Shown: one piece after another, positions 17,058-25,504 of the stretch
Numbering within the stretch: the first letter of the stretch is position 1
Layout of the letters: every line of letters starts with the position of its first letter
Source: Oscillatoria nigro-viridis PCC 7112
GTDB taxonomy: Bacteria > Cyanobacteriota > Cyanobacteriia > Cyanobacteriales > Microcoleaceae
Length of the DNA: 64,000 nucleotides
Assembly: GCF_000317475.1 (NCBI RefSeq)
Contig: NC_019729.1
Span: 1,998,501-2,062,500 of the forward strand
Direction of reading: 5' to 3'
Notes under the pieces: generated by a model
Seen by the model: the letters and a program-made list of their open reading frames with translations, nothing else
Databases searched by the model: none
What the model was told of the DNA's origin: nothing
Program-made: the position numbers and the translations under genes

Positions 17058-17437
17058 ACCGACGAACCGCCCCTACAGATTCTAGTAATTCATAGTGCAA
17101 AAGCATTAATTTTGTGGCGGGAATTGTTTCCATTGCATAAGTTGTGCCATCTTGATGAGAAAATTATACCTCAAAAGCACTGCCATCAAATTCCATCACG
17201 ACTGTTCCTACTTTTCCTTTATAGCGCTTCTCATAAAGATGAGGTATTTACTAATTAATTAACAATTCCTCAATCCCCCAATCTAAAATCTCAAATCTCA
17301 AATCTAAAATCTAAACTTGTACCTCATCTATCTGAAAAAGGCTATATATAATTTAATGATTTGTTTTGTTTCAAAATGGGTTGCTTCTAAATCTTCAGTT
17401 AAAGCAACAATATCTAGGTATTTAATTGTTGTCATTG
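17058..17437 (-). pseudogene. DUF4926 gene broken by an insertion and stop codons
   Basis: On the minus strand, the ATG at about 17437 opens a DUF4926-like start (MTTIKYLDIVALTEDL). The frame then runs into unrelated residues and stops near 17328. Further on, about 17240 to 17058, the missing second half appears: YKGKVGTVVMEFDG, then AFEV, an in-frame TAA, TYAMETIPATKLMLLHYE. The two halves are separated by about 90 bases of heptamer repeat bordered by the inverted repeat AGATGAGGTA (17237-17246) / TACCTCATCT (17320-17329). DUF4926 proteins are small, often sit beside toxin-like genes, and have no known function. This copy cannot make a complete protein. Confidence 0.65.
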
Positions 17438-18042
17438 TTTTTATCTGACTTTTTGACTTGGCTGGGGGCGATTTATCAAGATTAGTCCTGGAGGCATAAA
17501 CCGGGTTTTTACCGAAATACTGCACCCCTGTCTTTAACTAGGAGTGAAAAACCCGGTTTCTTTGGTTCTGATGCGTCAGTTCTAAAGATGATTGGCACGT
17601 GGCAAAATTCACCGGTGAACCAGCCCCAGCCCTCATTAGATTGGCGATTTTCGATTAAAATTACCAATCATATCAAATCTGTTAGCATCGGAATTATTCC
17701 TATCTCTATTCTCGACCTCTGCGTAAATGGGCGTCAATCCGTTGTCCGGGGCGGTTAATACATTCTCTTTTTTTCACCGCAGATGAGGGCAGATAAACAC
17801 AGATTAACGCAGATGAATTAGATCGAGTCCGGTTGCACCATCCCTGATTGTTGGCTGTTGACTGGATTTTACGCCTGACGGTGCTACCGGAATTGATATC
17901 AATCTAAAATCTAAAATTGCCCCATGCTGATGCCAATAAAAAAGCCAGGGATGGATATCCCCAGCTCGAAACAAAGCACAATTAGTTTTGAGAGTCCGTA
18001 GGGCGATGTTTCAGAATCGACCCCCACCCACTTTTACCCAAA
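17438..18042. repeat. Intergenic region with palindromic and heptamer repeats
   Basis: Bases 17498-17560 form a hairpin, AAACCGGGTTTTTA paired with GAAAAACCCGGTTT. Near 17597 is GGCAAAATTCACCGGTGAACC, similar to GGCAAAATTCACCGACGAACC near 17048. Near 17900 are ATCTAAAATC-type heptamers. No gene or recognisable RNA was found in this 600-base stretch upstream of the 3' end of the RTX gene. Confidence 0.5.
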
Positions 18043-20013
18043 TTAAATCAGGGTAATGTCAGCAGCCGTAATGCCCGGTCTGCCATTCAGATTTGCCAGC
18101 GTCACGCCTGGGTTAGAACCAGCAGTACCGTCAGGGTCAAATCCTAGTCGTCCGGTTCCATTTTCATAAAAGAGGAACGCATCTGACGCGGCAGCCCCGG
18201 CTGGACCAAACTGGCTAGTGTAAGCCCCGCTCTCAAGCACCAAGAACGACCTCGAAGAAAGCCGATTCGTACCTTGGACTGCACTCAATCCGGGGAAGCT
18301 GTTGAATTGCAAGATAAACTTATCTTGACCGACCACAAAATCCCCGATTTGGTCTGGCCCACTACCCGAGCCGCCCTCGCCGAAGTTGTTGTAGTAGAAG
18401 CTGTCATTACCCGCTCCGCCAATCAGCGTGTCAGCACCAGGCCCGCCACCGAGAGAGTCGTTACCGTCGCCGCCGATCAAATAGTCGTTCCCAAAGCCGC
18501 CCAGCATGGTGTCGTTCCCGCCGCCAGCATCTAAGGTATCGTCCCCGAATCCTCCGAGGGTACTATTGGATGTGTCGCCGAACAGGATGTCATCTCCGCT
18601 ACCAGTAGTGATGACATCAGTGCCGTTGCCACCAATAATGAAGTTGCTGCCTAAGGTATCGGTAATCAAGGTTGGCGCTGTAATACCGGTAAAGCTGACG
18701 CCGCTAGCGTAGGAGATGAAGTCGTTACCCGCAACGTTGCCAATCACGCGATCGCGCGCGCTGCCAAAGATGATGGTGTCACTTCCCTCGCTACCGTTCA
18801 TGAGGTTGGTGACGGTGAAGCTGCTGCCAGTAGTAGGATTGGTGTAGCCAATTAACAGATCGTTGCCCAGCCCGCCGTCTAGAGTAACAAAAGCAGTACC
18901 AGTACCAGTAAAAAAGGCCTTGGTAGCATCGATAGTATCGTTGCCATCTCCACCGGCTGCATTAGTAAAGGTACCGCTCAGGCTGTCGTTGCCTTCGCCG
19001 CCGATCATCGTATCGCTAGAGAAGGCAGCGACGATCGTGTCATTGCCTACTCCGCCGTCGAGCAAGTTGCGACCCGCGAAGCCTGGAAATGAACTGGAGG
19101 CGCCTACGCTCGAAATTACATTCGGCACCGACGCCGACACGATGAAGTCGTCGCCTGCACCTCCCAACGCGGTATCAGAAGTGGCAAAAACCCTGATCGT
19201 GTCGTTACCGTCGCCGCCGTCAAAGAAGTTTCTGCCGCCGCCAAACTCGCCGAGCGCGCCGTAGAGAGAATCGTTGCCGCCACCGCCAATCAAGGTGGTT
19301 CTCTCAATGCCGATCGTGATGACGGAGGAAGTAAATGGGCTGCTTTGCGTACTGTTGGTAATGACTAAGATGTCGTCGTCATTATCGCCGGACAGGTAGC
19401 TGTTGCTGGCCACACCTCTTAGGGTGTCGTTGCCTTTACCGCCAAAGAGAGTGTCTCTTACATTGATACCTACAACCAAGTCGTCGCCATTATCACCCCG
19501 CAAGTAGTTGCTGCCTTCATTGCCAGCGAAGCCAATACCCAAGCCACCCTGTAAAGAAAGGTTGTTGCCACCGCCTGCGATGAAGAAGCCGATCGCGTCA
19601 TTGTCCTTACCGCCGTAGAGGGAATCTCCTCTCTGCGCCCCTCCCAGAATCGTATCTGCGCCCTGATTACCAAACATCAGGTTAGCTTCGACAGTACCTT
19701 GGAGGATGTCGTCTCCCTCGCCGCCGGCCACGGTAGCGCGGGCTTCAGCGACTATGGTGTCATTGCCTCCGTCGCCAAACAGCAAAGCCGGAGTGCGCTG
19801 AGATCTGATTGAATCTTCGTCGTCGCCACCGTATATGGTATCGTTCGGGCCAACTGAAATCAGAGTATCGTTATCGCCTTGGCCAAATATTAAGCTGCCG
19901 CCCAGGGTGGAAGTTTTAATGAAATCCGCCCCTGCTCCGGCGAATACTGTATCCGGGCCTAGTCCCGGAAGGTTTAAATCTAGTTGATTAGGATTGTCAT
20001 CTAACGTTGTCAT
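18043..20013 (-). CDS. RTX-type calcium-binding repeat protein, probably secreted
   Basis: The protein has 656 residues; ATG 20013 follows GAGGAG. Nearly the whole length is made of RTX nonapeptide units (GGxGxDxxx), clearest near residues 480-560 (GGFGDDTLDAGGGNDTMLGG and following). These wind into calcium-binding parallel beta-rolls. There is no N-terminal Sec signal; export through a C-terminal type I signal is the usual route for such proteins. The last roughly 110 residues (from DQIGDFVVGQDKFILQF) are the peptidase-M10-type C-terminal secretion-linked region. No catalytic domain is present, so a surface, adhesion or motility (oscillin-like) role is more likely than a protease. A small frame ends in its ribosome site. 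Confidence 0.88.
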   Translation of the reverse strand: MTTLDDNPNQLDLNLPGLGPDTVFAGAGADFIKTSTLGGSLIFGQGDNDTLISVGPNDTIYGGDDEDSIRSQRTPALLFGDGGNDTIVAEARATVAGGEGDDILQGTVEANLMFGNQGADTILGGAQRGDSLYGGKDNDAIGFFIAGGGNNLSLQGGLGIGFAGNEGSNYLRGDNGDDLVVGINVRDTLFGGKGNDTLRGVASNSYLSGDNDDDILVITNSTQSSPFTSSVITIGIERTTLIGGGGNDSLYGALGEFGGGRNFFDGGDGNDTIRVFATSDTALGGAGDDFIVSASVPNVISSVGASSSFPGFAGRNLLDGGVGNDTIVAAFSSDTMIGGEGNDSLSGTFTNAAGGDGNDTIDATKAFFTGTGTAFVTLDGGLGNDLLIGYTNPTTGSSFTVTNLMNGSEGSDTIIFGSARDRVIGNVAGNDFISYASGVSFTGITAPTLITDTLGSNFIIGGNGTDVITTGSGDDILFGDTSNSTLGGFGDDTLDAGGGNDTMLGGFGNDYLIGGDGNDSLGGGPGADTLIGGAGNDSFYYNNFGEGGSGSGPDQIGDFVVGQDKFILQFNSFPGLSAVQGTNRLSSRSFLVLESGAYTSQFGPAGAAASDAFLFYENGTGRLGFDPDGTAGSNPGVTLANLNGRPGITAADITLI

Positions 20014-20019
20014 AAAGCT

Positions 20020-20205
20020 TCACTCCTCTACTTGTTGATCGTCGCTGGTGCGACTACAGACACTGCCTACAACACCGAATGTTTGGATTCCGCTGTAGTT
20101 TAACCTGTTTGCCAGCCGCAAGTCTAGCCTACTGGCGTTAACCCTGTCTAGACTTTCTCCCTCGCGGATTTTTTGCTTGTAAGCTTTTATTTTCAAAGTC
20201 TTCAC
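20020..20205 (-). CDS. Possible 61-residue leader protein ahead of the RTX gene
   Basis: GTG 20205 opens a 61-codon frame, MKTLKIKAYKQKIREGESL to DDQQVEE, ending at a TGA that overlaps the GAGGAG site of the RTX gene. That arrangement would couple translation of the two. The product is basic and hydrophilic and matches nothing I recognise, so it may be a chance frame in the 5' leader. Base composition is like the surrounding DNA. Confidence 0.28.
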   Translation of the reverse strand: MKTLKIKAYKQKIREGESLDRVNASRLDLRLANRLNYSGIQTFGVVGSVCSRTSDDQQVEE

Positions 20206-20475
20206 CCTTTAATAATCCTGGTGCACTGTCTCAGGTGCTCACGCTCCAGAAGACGCGGCTCATATTCTTAATGTTCCATTCTGGATTGGCGGTCGGGGAT
20301 CGCGTCCGGGGGAGGAAATTAAAGATTAAAAAAGGCAGATCTGGGCGATCGGGAAGACAAGGAAATTGGGAGATTTGTTACTTGGTAACAAGGCTTTGTG
20401 GCAATTTCCGGTTTTCCAGGCAGGGCCGTCATTTAATAATTCTGACCCGGATCGAACCGAGTACCGCTCCGGGCT

Positions 20476-21609
20476 TTAAAAGTCTACGCCCCGCTTTAGT
20501 TCTACGCCTCGATCGCCGTAGTGTTTGTGACAGTATACCTCGGAGTGTACGCTTGCCAAGTCAAAGTAAGCGTGGGGTTTGTGGCAGCGCCCGGTGATAA
20601 TAATTTCTGTATCCCGCGGCTTGCGTAGCAGGGCTTCTACGATCGGCTCTACCGGCAGCAGTTCTAAGTCTACTGTGGGATTGAGCTCGTCGAGAATAAT
20701 CGTTTTGTACCAGCCGCTGGCGATCGCACATTTGGCGATTTCCCAGCCCCGTTCTGCTTCTATGCAGTCTAGCTCTTGCTGTTGTCCCCGCCAAACTATA
20801 GCATCTCGGCCGCACCGCTGGTGGTCTACTAGCTGCGGGTAGCTTTGCCGCAAAGCTGCGATCGCCGCATCTTCTGTATAACCGGTGCCGCCTTTGAGCC
20901 ATTGCACGATTAACACCCGGTGAGATTGGTCTTGACTGATACCCCTACCTATTGCCTGCAAAGCTTTGCCCAAAGCGCTCGTAGACTTGCCTTTCCCCGC
21001 TCCCGTGTATATTTCGATACCGGAAATATGATGCTCTGCCGCTGCGGGGTGATAGTGGGGCTTCATTTCTGAGTGTAAGTCGGCAATCTCCAGCAAAGCT
21101 TCGGGGGCCGCTCGGCCTGTGGCGATGACTTCTAAATATTCTGGTTTGTTTTTGAGGGTTTGGACTACTTCGTCAACTGGCAGCAAACCCAAGTCCAATA
21201 AGGGGTTTAGTTCGTCTAGTACCACGACGGAATAGAGCTCGCTGGCGATCGCTCCTTTGGCGATATCCCAGCCTCGCTGAGCTTCTGCGCGATCGAAGCG
21301 GGTGATTGCTTCGGCCCCAAAATATTCGGCTCTGCCGGTACGCACTTGGTCGATCAAGTGCGGAAATGCCCGTTGCAAGGCTTCTATTGCCCCGTCTTCG
21401 TCGTAGGAGCGGCCGGGGCCTTTAAGAAAGCGCAGCAACAAGACTCGCGTGGGCGAGTCAGAATTGATACCCAGCCCGATCGATCGCAACACTACTCCCA
21501 AAGCTGCCTGAGACTTGCCTTTACCAGCGCCGTCGTAGACGTGAATCTGACCTGCGGCGCGTTCCGAACGGGATGAGGCTGTCCGAATACCAATGCCATT
21601 CCTTACCAT
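20476..21609 (-). CDS. Tandem-duplicated corrinoid adenosyltransferase (CobO/BtuR fold)
   Basis: The protein has 377 residues in two homologous halves, each about 180 long, whereas the usual CobO/BtuR/CobA enzyme is a single domain of about 190-200. Half 1 has the P-loop HVYDGAGKGKSQAALG (about 24-39), and VVLDELNPLLDLGLLPVDE with the acidic metal site near 150. Half 2 has EIYTGAGKGKSTSALGKALQ (about 205-224) and IILDELNPTVDLELLPVE near 315. Both end with an ITGR/ATGR turn followed by a DLHSE/SVHSE stretch. The family transfers adenosyl from ATP to cob(I)yrinate or cobalamin. Both P-loops look intact. The gene stands alone; no cob gene neighbours are visible. Confidence 0.85.
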   Translation of the reverse strand: MVRNGIGIRTASSRSERAAGQIHVYDGAGKGKSQAALGVVLRSIGLGINSDSPTRVLLLRFLKGPGRSYDEDGAIEALQRAFPHLIDQVRTGRAEYFGAEAITRFDRAEAQRGWDIAKGAIASELYSVVVLDELNPLLDLGLLPVDEVVQTLKNKPEYLEVIATGRAAPEALLEIADLHSEMKPHYHPAAAEHHISGIEIYTGAGKGKSTSALGKALQAIGRGISQDQSHRVLIVQWLKGGTGYTEDAAIAALRQSYPQLVDHQRCGRDAIVWRGQQQELDCIEAERGWEIAKCAIASGWYKTIILDELNPTVDLELLPVEPIVEALLRKPRDTEIIITGRCHKPHAYFDLASVHSEVYCHKHYGDRGVELKRGVDF

Positions 21610-21836
21610 AATCAGCAGTTATTTGAGTCTGTATCGGGGTGGGTATTCGATCGCGCGCCTTGAATGTTTAATTTTTCCATTCTGTTGGCGGATCTCAACA
21701 GATTATACGATAAGTTCTAACCCCCAATCTTTTAAGCAGCGATCTAACGCAATCAGGTGCTAAAACCTTCGGTTAAGATTATTCCGTTTGTGCTGTACAA
21801 TTAAATTTTAACACGGACTGATATACCTAAAGGCTT

Positions 21837-22355
21837 ATGATTGCGAGTGTTTTCCCATTTCGGACTGTTTTGGTGCAAATTTTAATTATGTTTTTGGCGA
21901 TCGCGATCGAATCGTGGTTTTTGCAAAAACTACTTAAACTCGGCCCCAAAACCAGCATTGAATATACAGCCATACTCAATCTATCTTGCACTTGCGTAGG
22001 CTGGTTAGTTTTCTTCGGCATTGAAAGCGTTCTTAGCAAAGAATTGCGGGAACAGCTTATCGGTTATATTTTATTAGGACGCGGGGATAATGTTTACGCT
22101 CCAATAACTATGATAGCACTCTCAGTATTAGCAGTAACCTTTCTAGCTAAATGGCAGGGATTAGAATTCATAGACAACATGGTTTCCGGCAATAAAAAAG
22201 CTTCCCAACCTCAGTTTTTAGGACCGCCGACCCTCACCCGCCGTCCTCCCAAAAGAACTTTTCAAGTAACTACCCAGTTTGGGGGAATTTTAATCGCCCA
22301 CACTGTTAGCAATGTCGTTATTTTAACCGTGTTGTTTTTGCAAAGCGTCTATTGA
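21837..22355 (+). CDS. fraC: Filament integrity protein FraC
   Basis: The protein has 172 residues and is predicted to be an integral membrane protein with three or four hydrophobic segments (about 8-28, 42-62, 82-105, 148-170). It matches FraC: an AIESWFLQKLLKLGPKTSIEY segment near 23-43, FFGIESVLS near 60, and the position directly before fraD. In Anabaena FraC locates to intercellular septa and is needed for filament integrity and cell-to-cell transfer of molecules through septal junctions. The end of fraC lies 5 bases before the fraD ATG. Confidence 0.85.
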   Translation: MIASVFPFRTVLVQILIMFLAIAIESWFLQKLLKLGPKTSIEYTAILNLSCTCVGWLVFFGIESVLSKELREQLIGYILLGRGDNVYAPITMIALSVLAVTFLAKWQGLEFIDNMVSGNKKASQPQFLGPPTLTRRPPKRTFQVTTQFGGILIAHTVSNVVILTVLFLQSVY

Positions 22356-22360
22356 AATTT

Positions 22361-23359
22361 ATGATGAAGCAATTTTTAGATGTCACTCAGCAACTCACTA
22401 AGCTGACCAACAACCTTTGGGAAACCAATAAAAAAATCCAAAAGGCGATGATTCCGCCTAAAGTTGTTCACTGGAAGACTCCTTTACTACTCAGCATCTT
22501 TTTAGCTTTGCTGACAGTCGCGGCAGTCACTGACTGGCGGACGAGAACTCTGCTTTTTGATATGAGCTGGTTATTTTTTACACTTTCAATGGGTTTGCTG
22601 ACCAGCCAGCAACCTTTTGTGATTAAAGGAGTAAGTCTGAGTCCGTGGGTGACAAGCATTTTAATTGGGTTGTGGTTGCTGGTAAGATTGCCGTCGGATA
22701 GGAAGGAAATAGCATGGATATCAGGCCCAATTATAGCAGTAGTCGTTCTTGCTATAATAGAGATTTGGAATAGCGAGTCCAAACGGGAAGGTATCAGGTC
22801 GTTGGTGCGCCCTCAGTTTTTGATGATTACTTTAGTTCACCTGCTGTTTTCCTGTTGGTTTGCTTTTCACTTTTTAATTCAAGGTTGGATACAACAGTAT
22901 CCGAGCGTTTTATCTCAGGATTTGAGGCAAAGCGATTATGTGGTGACATTTCAAAAGCCAACTATTAATCGCTCCCGAGGAGTTGTCATCCTCAATGCAA
23001 TGGAGCGATACCTGCGAAATGAAGCCCGCACAAAACCGTGGGCGCAGGTAGAGCAAATGTTAATAGATATTGACAACGAGAGATTTTTTCTGCGAAATCA
23101 AGCTTTAAACACAACTGAGATAGTCCCAGAAGATGCGAGCTGGGATGTCAAAACTTCGATCGTCCAAGGAGAGTCCCGCTATCAGTTACAGATGCAGGCA
23201 ACTTGGCTGGGATTGGTTTTTAGACCGGAAATATATTCGTTTACCAAATCTTGCGAGGTGTTCCAGGTAGCCAATAGGGCAACTGTAACCTGCGATGCCA
23301 TCAAACGCTCTCAACCCGGACAGAAAAAAGATGGAACGGCGGGGGACAGTCAAGTTTGA
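22361..23359 (+). CDS. fraD: Filament integrity protein FraD
   Basis: The protein has 332 residues from ATG 22361; a TTG at 22352 would overlap fraC. Features are an N-terminal cytoplasmic helix with KLTNNLWETNKKIQ, five hydrophobic segments between about 40 and 205, then a periplasmic domain from about 210 to the end (SDYVVTFQKPTINRSRGVVI, MERYLRNEARTKPWAQVEQM). FraD is a septal-junction plug component in Anabaena. The TGA stop lies inside the 9-bp target duplication of a small mobile element, so the element landed exactly at the end of the gene. fraE follows 294 bases later. Confidence 0.85.
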   Translation: MMKQFLDVTQQLTKLTNNLWETNKKIQKAMIPPKVVHWKTPLLLSIFLALLTVAAVTDWRTRTLLFDMSWLFFTLSMGLLTSQQPFVIKGVSLSPWVTSILIGLWLLVRLPSDRKEIAWISGPIIAVVVLAIIEIWNSESKREGIRSLVRPQFLMITLVHLLFSCWFAFHFLIQGWIQQYPSVLSQDLRQSDYVVTFQKPTINRSRGVVILNAMERYLRNEARTKPWAQVEQMLIDIDNERFFLRNQALNTTEIVPEDASWDVKTSIVQGESRYQLQMQATWLGLVFRPEIYSFTKSCEVFQVANRATVTCDAIKRSQPGQKKDGTAGDSQV

Positions 23360-23366
23360 TTCTGTC

Positions 23367-23499
23367 GGAGCATCTCAATGAAAGCAACCAAGCTAGAAAT
23401 TGCAGTTTTGAGGCAGGAGGCTCTCTTGCTGCGAGGCAGAAGGAAAGAGGAAGAAGGAAGGAGCAAGAAGAAGTATTTTTCCAAATATGAGATGGTCCC
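23367..23499. mobile_element. Small inverted-repeat element, copy A (133 bp)
   Basis: The ends are GGAGCATCTCA and TGAGATGGTCC (imperfect inverted repeats; one mismatch in the first 11). The flanking sequence is an exact 9-bp direct repeat, GATTCTGTC (23358-23366 and 23500-23508). The interior holds AAGCTAGAAATTG and a purine-rich GGAAGAAGGAAGG tract and has no gene. It sits between fraD and fraE. Two relatives occur at 49480-49589 and 51221-51346. Confidence 0.85.
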
Positions 23500-23653
23500 G
23501 ATTCTGTCTCTGTTAACTAATTGCGATCGGTATTGCCGGAGAGTGGGAGAGTCTGAGAGTCTGAGAAGGAAAAAATTCTCTTTCTTCCTTCTTCCTTCTT
23601 CCTTCTTCGTTACACTAAAGTATGGCGAAAGTTTTGGGCGGGTTAATAACTAG

Positions 23654-24427
23654 ATGAATTTGAGAAGAATCTTGACAGTCGCGACCAATGTATTTTGGGA
23701 AGTAATTCGCGATCGCATCCTTTACTTAATTATTATTTTTGCTCTGTTGATGGGAGCCTCGGTACGGTTGATACCGGAATTGGCGGCGACAACCGAGAAG
23801 AAAATTATTTTAGATGTCGGTTTGGCTGCTATGAGCATTCTCGGTATAATTGCTACAGTTTTTGTGGCTACCGGATTGGTCAACAAAGAAATTGAAAAGC
23901 GCACTGTTTACCTATTAGTTGCTAAGCCGATAAGTCGGGCTGAGTTAATTGTGGGGAAGCACTTAGGGCTGTCGGCGGTGCTGGCGGTGCTTGTAGCGGC
24001 AATGACTGTTATCTATCTGGCTATTCTGAGTTTGAGCCGCATTACTTTCCCTTTGGAAAGCATTTTAATCGCTTCGTTTTTTGTCTGGTTTGAGCTGTGT
24101 CTGATGGCCGGTGTCGGGATTTTATTTGGCGTTTTTAGCAGTTCGCTGCTGGCCACTTTACTGACATTTGGCGTTTATTTGATGGGACATTCGACGCGGG
24201 ATTTAGTGGCTTTGGGCAAGTTAACTAAAAATCCTGGCATTGAACAATTGATGATGGGACTTTATCTGGTTTTGCCGGATTTAGCCAGATTCAATTTGAG
24301 AAATGATGCTGTTTACGGACAAGTTCCTTACTTGGCAGGTTTGATTACAGATGCTGGCTACGGTTTGCTGTATGTGGTGCTGCTGTTGTCAATTGCGATC
24401 GCCATATTTTCCCGCCGGGAATTTTAA
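23654..24427 (+). CDS. fraE: ABC-2 type permease FraE
   Basis: The protein has 257 residues with six membrane segments: about 20-40, 55-78, 100-125 (HLGLSAVLAVLVAAM), 140-165, 168-185, and 230-250. The pattern, LRRILTVATNVFWEVIRDRI at the start and the cytoplasmic loop VNKEIEKRTVYLLVAKPISR, is typical of ABC-2 permeases with a hydrophilic coupling loop. Its place after fraC and fraD identifies it as FraE, the third member of the Anabaena fraCDE cluster. The ATP-binding partner is not near. Confidence 0.85.
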   Translation: MNLRRILTVATNVFWEVIRDRILYLIIIFALLMGASVRLIPELAATTEKKIILDVGLAAMSILGIIATVFVATGLVNKEIEKRTVYLLVAKPISRAELIVGKHLGLSAVLAVLVAAMTVIYLAILSLSRITFPLESILIASFFVWFELCLMAGVGILFGVFSSSLLATLLTFGVYLMGHSTRDLVALGKLTKNPGIEQLMMGLYLVLPDLARFNLRNDAVYGQVPYLAGLITDAGYGLLYVVLLLSIAIAIFSRREF

Positions 24428-24588
24428 AAGGCGCATTCCGCACCTTCAGGGTAATGGTTTGTAGGGAAGACTAAAATCATCACTACAAACAATTTTATGA
24501 TCGAATTAGCGCGCTAAGATATAGAGAAGGTTATCGATCGCCCATCTCGACTAAAACTCAAACTTTTATTGGTAAAATGAGGTGACTT

Positions 24589-25368
24589 ATGACTACTGTA
24601 ATTCACAAACCGATATCGCAGCTCAAGATTACTTGGCCAGTGCTACCCGATGATTTCATCCTACCAGACGACCCCGTGGAAAATATAGAACATCCTTTAA
24701 TCTCTAACGGTTTGCGCCAGTCTGTAGTGGATTGCCCGGAACTAATGCAAGATGCACTAATAGTTTCTAATTTTGCTTTGTGTGCTGCTGTGGACGATCG
24801 CACTATTTGCAAAGCCCCAGACTGGATGTACGTGCAGCCGGTTCAACCTTGGCCTCACAACTATCCCCGCCGCAGTTACACGCCTCATACCGAAGGAACT
24901 GTCCCTGTTGTAGTGATGGAATTTCTATCAGCAACTTACGGCGATGAATACTCTGTAGAACACACAGAAGAAATCGGCAAGTGGTTTTTTTACGAACAAG
25001 TAATCAAAGTTCCTCGCTATGTTATTTTTCGACCGCATACAGGCAGAATAGAAGTTTATGCGCTTGAATCAGAGCGTTATGACAATCAAAATCCTGATGA
25101 AAACGGCCGTTATTTAATACCTGGATTAAATCTATTTTTGGGAGTGTGGCAGGGAACTCGCGAAGGTAGAACGGGATATTGGCTGCGCTGGTGGACGGAG
25201 GGCGGAGAACTGCTTTTGTGGCCGGAAGAAAGGGCAGAAAATGAACGCCAGCGGGCCGATCGCCAACAGCAAGACAAAGAGTTAGCCGAAACGCTGCTGG
25301 AACAGGAAAGACAGCGAAATCAAGAACTTTTGGCTCGATTGGCAGCCCTCGGTATCGATCCAGAATAG
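24589..25368 (+). CDS. Uma2-family (DUF820) nuclease-like protein with C-terminal coiled coil
   Basis: The protein has 259 residues. It shows the family fold with the conserved acidic patch: a CKAPDWMYVQPV strand near 83, VPVVVMEFLSATYGDEYS near 105-122 with the Glu of VVMEF, KVPRYVIFRPHTGRIEVY near 145, and YLIPGLNLFLGVWQG near 180. The last 50 residues are a coiled coil rich in Arg, Gln and Glu. Uma2 proteins have a PD-(D/E)xK-like core and are hugely expanded in cyanobacteria; a real nuclease role has not been shown for most of them. A second member lies at 36083-36685. Confidence 0.85.
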   Translation: MTTVIHKPISQLKITWPVLPDDFILPDDPVENIEHPLISNGLRQSVVDCPELMQDALIVSNFALCAAVDDRTICKAPDWMYVQPVQPWPHNYPRRSYTPHTEGTVPVVVMEFLSATYGDEYSVEHTEEIGKWFFYEQVIKVPRYVIFRPHTGRIEVYALESERYDNQNPDENGRYLIPGLNLFLGVWQGTREGRTGYWLRWWTEGGELLLWPEERAENERQRADRQQQDKELAETLLEQERQRNQELLARLAALGIDPE

Positions 25369-25504
25369 CATTAGAAGTCCGATGTCCGTCGGAAGAATGA
25401 ACAGGTTCGAGGTAAGAAGGGAACCCGATCGATATCTGCTTTCTTCATCCTTCTTTATTTAGTTTGCTTTCTTACTTCTCTGTTTGTCACAAAAAGTTGA
25501 AATT

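Noticed and set aside
17046..17258. 70-residue plus-strand frame
   Set aside because: It is antisense to the second half of the broken DUF4926 gene and starts with an unsupported GTG.
18274..19264. Plus-strand frames opposite the RTX gene
   Set aside because: They mirror the repetitive RTX codons and have no ribosome sites or motifs.
21610..21836. Possible cobalamin riboswitch before the adenosyltransferase gene
   Set aside because: I could not find a B12-box-like sequence or the needed multi-stem layout upstream of 21609.
23378..23653. 91-residue frame between fraD and fraE
   Set aside because: It lies in the small transposed element and a purine/pyrimidine tract; no similarity between element copies at protein level.
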